Origin: Vibrio sp. Isolate32
GTDB lineage: Bacteria; Pseudomonadota; Gammaproteobacteria; Enterobacterales; Vibrionaceae
Length of the DNA: 35,471 bases
Assembly: GCF_022397955.1 (NCBI RefSeq)
Contig: NZ_JAKEUQ010000033.1
Span: forward strand, 255 to 35,725
Direction of reading: 5' to 3'
The notes beneath the pieces were generated by a model. That model saw only the letters and a list, made by a program, of their open reading frames with translations. It did no database searches and was not told the DNA's origin. This document shows positions 25,800 to 34,183 of the stretch, piece after piece. A program made the translations under genes and the position numbers. How positions within the stretch are numbered: the stretch's first letter is position 1; every line of letters begins with the position of its first letter.

Positions 25800-25875
25800 T
25801 GGAGCGACACACGAGGTTCGAACTCGTGACCTCAACCTTGGCAAGGTTGCGCTCTACCAGCTGAGCTAGTGTCGC
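25800..25875 (-). tRNA. tRNA-Gly (GCC), second of operon
   Basis: A 76-base cloverleaf with an encoded CCA and anticodon GCC. It differs from the other tRNA-Gly at nine positions; eight form four base-pair swaps (one acceptor pair, three T-stem pairs), and one is in the D-loop. Both should fold and function. Confidence 0.97.
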
Positions 25876-25909
25876 ATTTCATTATTCCTCTCTTAACGTA
25901 GAGAGATAA

Positions 25910-25983
25910 TGGAGGCGCCTCCCGGAGTCGAACCGAGGTCCACGGATTTGCAATCCGCTGCATAGCCACTCTGCCAAGGCGCC
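25910..25983 (-). tRNA. tRNA-Cys (GCA), first of operon
   Basis: A 74-base cloverleaf with anticodon GCA in GGATTGCAAATCC and an encoded CCA. The acceptor is GGCGCCT/AGGCGCC with discriminator U. It is transcribed first, from the promoter at 26035-26062. Confidence 0.97.
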
Positions 25984-26034
25984 TTAGTAAATCCAATCGA
26001 ATCGCTCACTGCCATCCTCTTGGGTACGGGATGC

Positions 26035-26062
26035 ATTCTACGGATTCGAGCGGATGAGTCAA
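26035..26062 (-). promoter_or_regulatory. Strong promoter of tRNA operon
   Basis: On the minus strand, -35 TTGACT (26057-26062) and -10 TAGAAT (26035-26040) are 16 bases apart. A G/C-rich discriminator (GCATCCCG) follows. This pattern is typical of stable-RNA promoters under stringent (ppGpp) control. Confidence 0.8.
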
Positions 26063-26220
26063 TAATATTTTTGTATTTTTAATTCGTTTGAATAGATTTC
26101 ATACTAAACAGGCTAAATAGCTGACTTTACGTGCAAAAAACACCGTGTATCGGCTATTCAAAAGAGATCTATATCACATTAGATATCCAGTATTGATTAT
26201 TTGACCTAAGATTAAAGATC

Positions 26221-26244
26221 AAAAAAGCGAGCCTTAGCTCGCTT
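26221..26244 (-). terminator. Terminator after pgsA
   Basis: The stem AAGCGAGC/GCTCGCTT (26225-26232 with 26237-26244) has a CTTA loop. On the minus strand a six-T run follows. It ends the uvrY-uvrC-pgsA message and separates it from the tRNA operon. Confidence 0.88.
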
Positions 26245-26249
26245 CTTCA

Positions 26250-26807
26250 TCAATGGTGTTTTTCGTCTAACAAATCGTCTTTGGCAGCCATTAAGTATTG
26301 TGCCATCGACCAATAAGTTAGAATCGTTGCAACGTAGAGCGCGATATAGCCTACCCAAATCATCCAATCATCATAGCGCCAGATAAGCACCCATAACGCG
26401 AACATCTGAGAAACCGTCTTAACTTTACCGACCCAAGAAACCGCAACGCTTGCACGTTTACCGATTTCAGCCATCCACTCACGAAGTGCAGAGATGATGA
26501 TCTCGCGAGCTATCATGGTGACAGCTGGGATAGTGACCCAAATTGAGTGGTAATGCTCGGTAATCAAAATAAGAGCCGTCGCAACCAGTACTTTGTCTGC
26601 GACTGGGTCAATAAAGGCACCAAAACGAGACGTTTGCCCTAGCTTACGAGCAAGCATGCCATCTAACCAGTCAGTAAAACCCGCTACCCAAAAAACCATC
26701 GCAGCAGCAAAAGGAGCCCATTGGTAAGGTAGGTAAAAAACAACAACGAATACTGGGATCAAAAATAGTCTCAGTAAGGACAAAATGTTAGGTATATTCA
26801 AACGCAT
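26250..26807 (-). CDS. pgsA: CDP-diacylglycerol-glycerol-3-phosphate phosphatidyltransferase
   Basis: An inner-membrane enzyme that makes phosphatidylglycerol phosphate, the committed step to phosphatidylglycerol and cardiolipin. The 185-residue protein has several membrane helices and the CDP-alcohol phosphotransferase motif D-G-x2-A-R-x8-G-x3-D-x3-D, seen from DGMLARKLG to GAFIDPVADK. It follows uvrC by 46 bases. The start is an ATG with only a weak ribosome site. The order uvrY-uvrC-pgsA-tRNA is conserved in E. coli. Confidence 0.97.
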   Translation of the reverse strand: MRLNIPNILSLLRLFLIPVFVVVFYLPYQWAPFAAAMVFWVAGFTDWLDGMLARKLGQTSRFGAFIDPVADKVLVATALILITEHYHSIWVTIPAVTMIAREIIISALREWMAEIGKRASVAVSWVGKVKTVSQMFALWVLIWRYDDWMIWVGYIALYVATILTYWSMAQYLMAAKDDLLDEKHH

Positions 26808-26853
26808 ATTATTGGGCTCTTATTAATTGCGCTTTAATGGTGCGGGATTTTTA

Positions 26854-28686
26854 CTATTGTTTCAATGCTTGATAAATGTTTTCCGCCAAAGAATGACTAA
26901 TGCCCGGCACTTTGGCTATTTCTTCAACAGTTGCACGCTTGAGTTCTTGTAAGCCGCCCATGTATTTCAGCAAAGCTTGGCGACGCTTTGGTCCTATTCC
27001 TTCAATTCCTTCCAAGGCGCTGGTTCGGCGCGTTTTACCACGCTTCGCTCTATGTCCTGCAATCGCATGATTATGGCTCTCATCACGAATATGCTGAATA
27101 AGGTGCAATGCTGGTGCATCACTTGGCAAATTAAACTCTTCCCCTTCAAGGGTAATGAGAGTTTCTAAACCAGGTTTACGCGTCACGCCTTTGGCAATAC
27201 CCATCATTCTCGGTCTGAACGGCCAATCTCCCCAATATTGAGAGATAACCTCATGAGCGCGGTTGAGTTGACCTTTACCGCCATCGATAAAGATAATGTC
27301 AGGGATCTTATCAACATCAAGCTGCTTTGAATAACGTCTCTCAAGCGCCTGAGCCATTGCTGCATAGTCATCACCACCGGTAATGCCTGTGATGTTGTAA
27401 CGACGATACTCGGGCTTAACAGGGCCTTCTTGGTTGAACACCACACAAGATGCAATCGTACTTTCACCCATGGTATGACTGATATCGAAACATTCCATGC
27501 GCTTAATCGCATCCATCGACAGCACTTCTTGAAGCTCTTTGAAACGCTGATTAATCGTCATCTTGTGATTAATCTTGGTGGTAATCGCCGTTAACGCATT
27601 GGTATTCGACAGCTTAAGATAGCGGCCACGAACGCCAGAAGGGTTAGTATTGAAATGGATCTTACGACCCGCCACTTCACATAAGGCTTCTTGAATAGGA
27701 GTGACGTCTTCCATCAAATCAGCGTTCAAAATCAAACGAGTTGGAATGGTTCTCGCTTCATTGTGTGCTAAGTAATACTGACTTAAGAAGCTAGAGAAAA
27801 CCTCTTCACGTACAGTATTGTTCGGAATCTTCGGGAAATGACTTCTACTGCCCAAGACTTTACCTTGGCGAATCATCAAGATATGAATACACGCCACGCC
27901 ATTTTCTTGTGCAAAGCCAAGCACATCCATATCTTCCATGGAATCGTCAGATACATATTGCTGCTCTTGCACTCTTCGAATAGCTTGGATCTGGTCACGG
28001 AAAGTTGCGGCTTGCTCAAAGCGCAGCTCACGGCTTGCTGTATCCATCTTCTCGATAAGCGTTTCAAGCACTAACTTATCTTTTCCTTGCAGGAACAAAC
28101 GAACATAGTCGACCAGTTCGCTGTACTCTTCGTCAGAAATGATTGAGCTGACACATGGCGCAGCACAACGGCCAATCTGATACATCAAGCAAGGACGGGT
28201 TCTGTTGGCATAAACCGTGTCTTCACAATGGCGAGCAGGGAAAATCTTTTGGATTAGGTGTAGCGTCTCACGCACGGCGCCGGAGTCAGGGTAAGGACCA
28301 AAGTATTCACCTTTTTTCTTTTTAGCTCCACGATGCATCGATAAACGAGGATGCTTGTGACCACTAATAAAAATATAAGGGTACGACTTATCATCACGCA
28401 GGAGCACGTTGTATTTTGGCAGATACTGCTTGATGTAGTTGTGCTCTAGAATCAGAGCTTCGGTTTCCGTGTGCGTTACAGTGACATCGATCTTGTCAAT
28501 GTTGCTGACTAAAGCGCGTGTTTTTTCACTGTCGACTTTTTTACGGAAATAACTAGAAAGGCGTTTTTTGAGGTTCTTCGCTTTACCGACGTAAATAACG
28601 ACAGCCTCAGCGTTATACATTCTATAAACGCCGGGCTGCTCGGTTACTGTCTTGAGGAATGAGACTGAGTCAAACAAGTTGCTCAC
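26854..28686 (-). CDS. uvrC: UvrABC system excinuclease subunit C
   Basis: Nucleotide excision repair nuclease. It cuts DNA on both sides of a lesion marked by UvrAB. The domains in order are: GIY-YIG endonuclease (GVYRMYNAE then VIYVGKAKNLKKR, residues 19-44 or so), a UVR motif near 200-240 (LRFEQAATFRDQIQAI), an RNase H-like nuclease (MECFDISH and FIDGGKGQL), and paired helix-hairpin-helix motifs at the C-terminus (GIEGIGPKRRQALL). The length of 610 equals E. coli UvrC. The start is GTG at 28686 with a poor ribosome site, 15 bases after the uvrY stop, so it is probably coupled to uvrY. Confidence 0.98.
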   Translation of the reverse strand: MSNLFDSVSFLKTVTEQPGVYRMYNAEAVVIYVGKAKNLKKRLSSYFRKKVDSEKTRALVSNIDKIDVTVTHTETEALILEHNYIKQYLPKYNVLLRDDKSYPYIFISGHKHPRLSMHRGAKKKKGEYFGPYPDSGAVRETLHLIQKIFPARHCEDTVYANRTRPCLMYQIGRCAAPCVSSIISDEEYSELVDYVRLFLQGKDKLVLETLIEKMDTASRELRFEQAATFRDQIQAIRRVQEQQYVSDDSMEDMDVLGFAQENGVACIHILMIRQGKVLGSRSHFPKIPNNTVREEVFSSFLSQYYLAHNEARTIPTRLILNADLMEDVTPIQEALCEVAGRKIHFNTNPSGVRGRYLKLSNTNALTAITTKINHKMTINQRFKELQEVLSMDAIKRMECFDISHTMGESTIASCVVFNQEGPVKPEYRRYNITGITGGDDYAAMAQALERRYSKQLDVDKIPDIIFIDGGKGQLNRAHEVISQYWGDWPFRPRMMGIAKGVTRKPGLETLITLEGEEFNLPSDAPALHLIQHIRDESHNHAIAGHRAKRGKTRRTSALEGIEGIGPKRRQALLKYMGGLQELKRATVEEIAKVPGISHSLAENIYQALKQ

Positions 28687-28701
28687 TATACGATCTCAGT
28701 G

Positions 28702-29346
28702 TTAAAGGGTCTCAGTATCTAAGATTCCATGTCTAATCGCTAAGTGCGTTAGCTCTACATCGCCACTGATATCCAGTTTGCTGAACAAACGGTAGCGGTA
28801 ACTATTGACTGTCTTAGGACTTAGATTGAGTTGTTCTGAAATATCCGTCACTTTCTGACCTTTGGTAATCATCATCATGATTTGAAGTTCACGTTCAGAT
28901 AAGTCTGCGAATGGATTTTCAGACGCAGGTGAGAATTGGCTCAAAGCCATCTGCTGCGCAATTTCTGGTGAAATGTATCTTTGGCCACTGTTGACCACTC
29001 GAATTGCATTGACCATTTCATCCGGACCTGCCCCTTTAGTAAGGTAACCAGCAGCTCCAGCTTGCATCACTTTAGTTGGAAACGGATTTTCCGTATGAAC
29101 AGTTAAAACGATGATTTTAACATCAGGGTTGAAACGCAAAATCTTCTTGGTTGCTTCTAAGCCACCAATACCTGGCATATTCATATCCATCAAAATAACG
29201 TCAGTATTGTTAGTACGACACCATTTTGCAGCATCTTCACCGCTTTCAGCTTCCCCTGCTACGTTCATTCCACGGACGTCTTCAATAATACGTCGTATCC
29301 CTGTGCGAACCAGCTCGTGATCATCTACAAGGAAAACATTTATCAA
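28702..29346 (-). CDS. uvrY: GacA/UvrY/VarA response regulator
   Basis: The DNA-binding response regulator of the BarA-UvrY (VarS-VarA) system, which activates small RNAs that sequester CsrA. In vibrios it links to virulence, quorum sensing and metabolism. The receiver domain (1-120) has the phosphorylated Asp54 in MDMNMPG, the DD pair at 8-9 and Lys104 in YLTKG. The LuxR-type helix-turn-helix (about 145-210) shows LSERELQIMMMITKG and LSPKTVNSYRYRLFSKL. The 214-residue length is normal. The start is TTG at 29346 with GGAG eight bases upstream; E. coli uvrY, as I recall, also starts with TTG. It is called varA in Vibrio. Confidence 0.97.
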   Translation of the reverse strand: MINVFLVDDHELVRTGIRRIIEDVRGMNVAGEAESGEDAAKWCRTNNTDVILMDMNMPGIGGLEATKKILRFNPDVKIIVLTVHTENPFPTKVMQAGAAGYLTKGAGPDEMVNAIRVVNSGQRYISPEIAQQMALSQFSPASENPFADLSERELQIMMMITKGQKVTDISEQLNLSPKTVNSYRYRLFSKLDISGDVELTHLAIRHGILDTETL

Positions 29347-29772
29347 ACTTGTATCTCCACACTATTAATTGGCTCTGCAACCACTGTGTCGTTTCATCTG
29401 TTTGAAACAATCGGACAAAGGAACAGTGGATCGCAGCATTGAGTACATCTTAACTTAATTAATAAAGAAAAGCTCTGTTGAATATGTGCTGAAACACTAA
29501 CTTTAGCAAGTACTTATTTATAAAAAGGTACGCTAAAAACACAAGCTTTCACTAAAAATCAACTAGTTAAAACAACACCCAATAAAATTACATAAGATAA
29601 AGAGATTTTCAATACCATTAATTGGCCATTCTCGACAATTTCACTTTTTTGCTTACAGAGTCCCGTTATTTACTGCTATTAACGAGTATTTAATGACTAT
29701 CTTTGCAGCCTATTGTGCGTAATCTGGCGCTAGATGGTAGTATTCACTCCCCCATATCAATAGGTTATTACA
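29347..29772. other. uvrY/polB divergent intergenic region
   Basis: A 426-base A/T-rich region between two divergent genes. It has a short inverted repeat GTTTCA/TGAAAC near 29390-29407. It should hold both promoters, but I see no clear -35/-10 pair. No full LexA box (CTGT-N8-ACAG) is visible; only a TACTG half-site occurs near 29672. Confidence 0.5.
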
Positions 29773-32136
29773 TTGGATATTCAGCAAGGTTTTGTACTTA
29801 CAAGACAGGCGAGAGATTTTTCAGGCCGTACACAGATCGACTTGTGGTTAAGCACACCTGAAGGCCCTACTCTTCTGACTATTCAAAACGAAAAGCCAGT
29901 GTTTTTTATTGCTCAATCTGATGTACCCGCTTGCGAGGCTATTGCAGCCAAAGAGTCCATTGACTGCCAGTTTAAACCTCTTGAGCTCGCAACTTTCGAA
30001 CAAACCCCTCTCGCGGCTTGTTATACAACATTATCGAGAAACAGCTTTGGATTAGCACAAGCCTTCAACAACGAAGAAATCCAGACTTTTGAGAGCGATA
30101 TTCGCCTTGCGGATCGATACTTAATGGAACGTTTTATCAAGGGAAGCATTGAGTTTACTGGAACGGCTGTGCAAAAAAATCGGCACCGTCGAGTCTCCAA
30201 TGCCAAGTGCAGAGCGGGCAATTACTTGCCAACGCTATCTATAGTTTCTCTAGATATTGAATGTTCAGAAAAAGGCGTGCTCTACTCCATTGGCTTAGAC
30301 AGCCCAATAGACAGTCGAGTGATTATGATTGGCGAGCCACAACAAGCTGAAACCAATATCCAATGGGTTGCTAACGAAAAAGCACTGCTTGAAGCGATGA
30401 TTGCGTGGTTCTCAGAATTTGACCCAGACATCATCATTGGCTGGAGCGTTATCGACTTCGACTTTAGGCTCTTACACAAGCGGGCGGAATGGAATGAGAT
30501 GAAGCTCAATATTGGTCGAGATAATCAACCTAGCTTCTTCCGTAGTTCTGCACAAAGCCAACAAGGCTTCATAACCATTCCTGGGCGTGTCGTTTTGGAT
30601 GGTATCGATATGCTGAAAACAGCCACTTACCACTTTCGCTCCTGGTCGCTTGAGTCGGTCTCTCGCGAACTGCTCGGAGAAGGTAAAGATATCCATAATG
30701 TTCATGACCGCATGGATGAGATTAATCGAATGTTCAAGTTCGATAAGCCCTCTCTGGCTAAGTACAACCTGCAAGACTGTGTGTTGGTAAACCGAATCTT
30801 CGAACACACCCACCTACTCGATTTTGTTATTGAGCGCTCTCGCTTGACCGGTGTTGAGCTAGACCGTGTTGGCGGCTCTGTGGCAGCCTTTACCAATTTA
30901 TATTTACCTCAGATTCACAGAGCGGGCTATGTTGCCCCTAATCTAGAGCCTGAGAACTGGATTGCGAGCCCTGGTGGCTATGTGATGGATTCCATTCCTA
31001 ACCTTTATGACTCGGTATTAGTTCTCGACTTCAAGAGCCTGTACCCGTCCATCATTCGTTCATTTTTGATTGATCCTATGGGGCTAATCGAAGGGTTAAA
31101 ATTGGAAATCGGCCCGGCAGAAAACCAAGCCGTTGATGGCTTTCGCGGTGGGCAATTTCACCGCACCAAACACTTCTTGCCAGAGATGATCGAAAACCTT
31201 TGGGCTGCCCGTGACGTTGCAAAGAAGAACAACGAAAAAGCCTTCTCTCAAGCCATTAAGATCATCATGAACTCTTTCTATGGCGTGTTAGGTTCATCTG
31301 GCTGCCGTTTCTTTGATACACGATTGGCGTCATCAATCACGATGCGTGGTCATGAGATCATGAAGCAAACTAAGGTTCTGATCGAAGACAAGGGCTACCA
31401 AGTGATTTATGGGGATACCGATTCGACCTTCGTCTCCCTCAACGGCAGTTATGACCAAGAGCAAGCCGATGAAATCGGGCTTCAACTGGTGGCTTATATT
31501 AACAACTGGTGGACCGAGCACCTGAAAGGGACCTATAACCTGACCTCAATTCTTGAACTAGAATACGAAACTCACTATCGCAAATTCCTGATGCCAACCA
31601 TTCGTGGATCGGAAACCGGTTCTAAGAAGCGCTACGCCGGTTTAATCAATCATGGTGACCAAGAGAAGATCATTTTCAAAGGGCTTGAAAGTGCACGAAC
31701 AGACTGGACACCACTGGCGCAACAGTTCCAACAAACCTTGTATGAAATGGTATTTCACGACCAAGATCCGACCGACTACGTCAGGCAGTTTGTTGATGAG
31801 ACTTCAGCAGGTAAACATGACGATTTATTGGTTTACCAGAAGCGTCTGCGTCGTAAGCTACATGAGTACCAAAAGAACATTCCGCCACAAGTCAGGGCTG
31901 CAAGAATGGCCGATGAAATAAATGCTCAGTTAGGGCGTCCTCTTCAATATCAAAACAAAGGACGTATTGAGTATTTGATTACACTGAGCGGCCCTGAGCC
32001 TAAAGAATATTTAAAGAGTGGCATTGATTATCAGCATTACATCGACAAACAGATTAAACCCGTCGCAGAGGCTATTTTACCCTTCATCGGTTTAGATTTT
32101 GAGAGAGTCAGCGGGCAGCAATTAGGTCTATTTTAA
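29773..32136 (+). CDS. polB: DNA polymerase II
   Basis: A family B polymerase with 3'-5' exonuclease, used in replication restart and lesion bypass. The exonuclease motifs are SLDIECSEKG (Exo I), DIIIGWSVIDFDFR (Exo II) and YNLQDCVLVNRIF (Exo III), with all acidic residues present. The polymerase motifs are VLDFKSLYPSIIRS (A), KIIMNSFYGVLGS (B) and YGDTDSTFV (C). The length of 787 is close to the E. coli enzyme (783). The start is TTG at 29773 with AGG about eight bases upstream; no in-frame ATG lies near it. In E. coli the gene is SOS-induced, but I cannot see a full LexA box here. A terminator follows at 32163-32200. Confidence 0.98.
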   Translation: MDIQQGFVLTRQARDFSGRTQIDLWLSTPEGPTLLTIQNEKPVFFIAQSDVPACEAIAAKESIDCQFKPLELATFEQTPLAACYTTLSRNSFGLAQAFNNEEIQTFESDIRLADRYLMERFIKGSIEFTGTAVQKNRHRRVSNAKCRAGNYLPTLSIVSLDIECSEKGVLYSIGLDSPIDSRVIMIGEPQQAETNIQWVANEKALLEAMIAWFSEFDPDIIIGWSVIDFDFRLLHKRAEWNEMKLNIGRDNQPSFFRSSAQSQQGFITIPGRVVLDGIDMLKTATYHFRSWSLESVSRELLGEGKDIHNVHDRMDEINRMFKFDKPSLAKYNLQDCVLVNRIFEHTHLLDFVIERSRLTGVELDRVGGSVAAFTNLYLPQIHRAGYVAPNLEPENWIASPGGYVMDSIPNLYDSVLVLDFKSLYPSIIRSFLIDPMGLIEGLKLEIGPAENQAVDGFRGGQFHRTKHFLPEMIENLWAARDVAKKNNEKAFSQAIKIIMNSFYGVLGSSGCRFFDTRLASSITMRGHEIMKQTKVLIEDKGYQVIYGDTDSTFVSLNGSYDQEQADEIGLQLVAYINNWWTEHLKGTYNLTSILELEYETHYRKFLMPTIRGSETGSKKRYAGLINHGDQEKIIFKGLESARTDWTPLAQQFQQTLYEMVFHDQDPTDYVRQFVDETSAGKHDDLLVYQKRLRRKLHEYQKNIPPQVRAARMADEINAQLGRPLQYQNKGRIEYLITLSGPEPKEYLKSGIDYQHYIDKQIKPVAEAILPFIGLDFERVSGQQLGLF

Positions 32137-32162
32137 GATTCTTGTCGAAGTTTCATCAAAAC

Positions 32163-32200
32163 AAAAAAGCAGAGGAATGTTCAATTCGCTCTGCTTTTTT
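32163..32200. terminator. Terminator after polB
   Basis: The stem AAAAAAGCAGAG/CTCTGCTTTTTT includes an inner GAAT/ATTC pairing. It works on both strands and also ends the convergent nucleotidyltransferase-like gene. Confidence 0.9.
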
Positions 32201-32221
32201 ATATTGATAGATTATGAAACT

Positions 32222-32989
32222 CTATCCGATTCGAAACTCTGTTTTCTGGTACTGCTTAACTAGCCACTCTCCAAAACCATCCAGAATGCCGATAACCGAA
32301 CGTTTCGGAATCGCTCTTCCAGAAAGTAAGATGCCCAACCTTTGGATTTCAACTTCTCTATCTGGGTGATACTTCAAGAACTGTTGGCCACATTCGACAG
32401 GATCATCAAACCAATACTTATCGCGATACATCACCAAAGAATAACTTGCTCTTAGCAGCTTCTTGGCAATGATCACTTGCGCGGCCACTTGTTGTTCTGG
32501 CGTTGTTGCTCGGGCAATCTTGTTGCGATACACCGCTAACCAGTTTTCAGCATCCATATTCCAGTGCTTAGCAATTTCCCAGCTCGTCTCGAAATCACCA
32601 TAGCAATCCGATAAATCCTCACCATGCACACACACGGCCAAATGCTTGAGCATGAAGCCCCATGTGAAGATGTTATCGAAGTCGACAACTTCACTCACCA
32701 ATGTGGTTTTTATTGCCACTTGAGTGACTTGAGGAAAACTCTTTTGGAAACGCCATTTAATGGTATTTAACAGCGTGGTTCGCTGATCAGGAAACAGGCG
32801 GTGGGTCACCACAACCACATCAAGATTTGAGCGACCGACGACGGCTTGCTTGCGAGCGACACTGCCATAAATATAGACACTGTGTAGATTAGATCCTAAC
32901 CCACCTTTTAGAAAGGTAATCAGATCGTTAACCACAGGTTGAAATTCAGGTTGAAATGGCTGTGTTGGGTCAATAACGGGTAGCGGCAT
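32222..32989 (-). CDS. Nucleotidyltransferase-fold protein
   Basis: A 255-residue cytoplasmic protein. The N-terminal 110 residues or so carry the nucleotidyltransferase motif YGSVARKQAVVGRSNLDVVVV (GS at 42-43). The usual D-x-D reads N55-L-D57, so the first metal-binding Asp is Asn; activity may be lost or altered. The C-terminal half is helical. It looks like the antibiotic nucleotidyltransferase family, but the substrate is unknown. It is a single gene, convergent with polB and divergent from efpL, without an antitoxin partner. No gene symbol is justified. Confidence 0.75.
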   Translation of the reverse strand: MPLPVIDPTQPFQPEFQPVVNDLITFLKGGLGSNLHSVYIYGSVARKQAVVGRSNLDVVVVTHRLFPDQRTTLLNTIKWRFQKSFPQVTQVAIKTTLVSEVVDFDNIFTWGFMLKHLAVCVHGEDLSDCYGDFETSWEIAKHWNMDAENWLAVYRNKIARATTPEQQVAAQVIIAKKLLRASYSLVMYRDKYWFDDPVECGQQFLKYHPDREVEIQRLGILLSGRAIPKRSVIGILDGFGEWLVKQYQKTEFRIG

Positions 32990-33088
32990 AGGTCGTTTCG
33001 GTAAATAAAATCATGATTTAACAGTAACTCTATGATCGCCTAGGTGACTTTATGATTCAAGCTATTCCTATTTATAGCATCTCCGAGA

Positions 33089-33094
33089 TATAAT
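33089..33094 (+). promoter_or_regulatory. -10 element of efpL promoter
   Basis: A perfect TATAAT lies 33 bases before the efpL ATG. No good -35 is visible at 17 bases. A message start near 33101 would give a 25-base leader with AAGGA at 33112-33116. Confidence 0.55.
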
Positions 33095-33126
33095 CAGCGG
33101 ATAGACCCACTAAGGACAAACACAAA

Positions 33127-33696
33127 ATGCCTAGAGCAAGTGAAATTAAAAAAGGTTTTGCTATCACAGTAGAAAGCAAAACAGTGATCGTTAAAGATAT
33201 CGAAGTAACAACACCAGGCGGCCGCGGCGGCCAAAAAATTTACCGCTTCCGTGGTAACGATGTAGCAACTGGCGTTAAAACTGAAGTTCGCCACAAGGCT
33301 GACGAAATCGTTGAAACTATCGACGTAACCAAGCGTGCAGTAATGTTCTCTTACGTTGATGGCAACGAGTACATCTTCATGGACAACGAAGATTACACAC
33401 AATTCATCTTCAACGGTGAAACAATCGAAGACGAACTACTGTTCATCAACGAAGAAACTCAAGGCATGTACGCGATCCTTATCGATGGCAACGCTGCAAC
33501 GCTTGAGCTTCCAACATCTGTTGAGCTAGTTATCGAGGAGACTGACCCTTCAATCAAAGGTGCATCAGCGTCTGCTCGTACTAAGCCTGCTCGTCTTTCT
33601 ACAGGTCTTACTATCCAAGTACCTGAATACATCGCGACTGGCGACAAAGTAGTAGTAAACACTGCTGAACGTAAATACATGAACCGCGCAAGCTAA
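33127..33696 (+). CDS. efpL: Elongation factor P-like protein EfpL (YeiP)
   Basis: A paralogue of elongation factor P that helps ribosomes stalled at proline-rich motifs. The 189-residue protein has the three beta-barrel domains of the EF-P family. The tip of the first-domain loop reads TTPGGRGGQK with Arg33 where EF-P has its modified lysine; E. coli YeiP also has an arginine at 33. The conserved C-terminal block is GASASARTKPA then TGLTIQVPEYI. The gene is first in a pair with yciU, which begins 10 bases after its stop. The ribosome site AAGGA lies 10 bases before the ATG. Confidence 0.95.
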   Translation: MPRASEIKKGFAITVESKTVIVKDIEVTTPGGRGGQKIYRFRGNDVATGVKTEVRHKADEIVETIDVTKRAVMFSYVDGNEYIFMDNEDYTQFIFNGETIEDELLFINEETQGMYAILIDGNAATLELPTSVELVIEETDPSIKGASASARTKPARLSTGLTIQVPEYIATGDKVVVNTAERKYMNRAS

Positions 33697-33706
33697 GATA
33701 CTTATT

Positions 33707-34036
33707 ATGACCGAAGCTAACGACCTAATGTCTTATGACGACGCGATTGATACTGCATACGACATTTTCCTAGAGATGGCACCCGACAACCTTGAACCTG
33801 CAGATGTGATTCTATTCACGGCTCAGTTTGAAGACCGTGGCGCTGCAGAGCTTGTTGAAACAGGTGATGATTGGGTTGAACATGTTGGCTTTGAAGTCGA
33901 CAAAGAAATCTACGCAGAAGTGCGCATTGGTCTTGTGAATGAAGCTGATGACGTTCTAGACGACGTATTTGCTCGCATGCTAATCAGCCGTGACCCAGAG
34001 CATAAGTTCTGTCACATGCTGTGGAAGCGCGACTAA
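33707..34036 (+). CDS. yciU: Putative dsDNA-mimic protein (DUF440)
   Basis: A small acidic protein of 109 residues, in the HI1450/YciU family. The structure of HI1450 resembles DNA in charge and shape, and it has been proposed to bind HU-like proteins. Family marks are YDIFLEMAPDNLEPADVILF, then the run DVFARMLISRDPEHKFCHMLW. Roughly a quarter of the residues are Asp or Glu. It is 10 bases from efpL and ends before a terminator, so the two are probably one message. There is no strong ribosome site; it may be coupled to efpL. Confidence 0.93.
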   Translation: MTEANDLMSYDDAIDTAYDIFLEMAPDNLEPADVILFTAQFEDRGAAELVETGDDWVEHVGFEVDKEIYAEVRIGLVNEADDVLDDVFARMLISRDPEHKFCHMLWKRD

Positions 34037-34097
34037 TACGACTGCTAACGCTCAACTTCATGAGTAAACAAGCACTCATGTAAACGAGTTAAAAATC

Positions 34098-34125
34098 TAG
34101 CCGAGCCACTTGCTCGGCTATTTTT
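34098..34125 (+). terminator. Terminator after yciU
   Basis: A perfect nine-base-pair stem TAGCCGAGC/GCTCGGCTA (34098-34106 with 34112-34120) has a five-base loop and is followed by five T. Confidence 0.92.
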
Positions 34126-34183
34126 ATCACGCTACTTCCCTGCATGAGAACTCTCTTTCATTATCAACTTTATATTCACTGAT

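Noticed and set aside
29672..29692. Possible LexA box before polB
   Set aside because: Only the left half TACTG matches; the right half lacks CAG at the needed distance.
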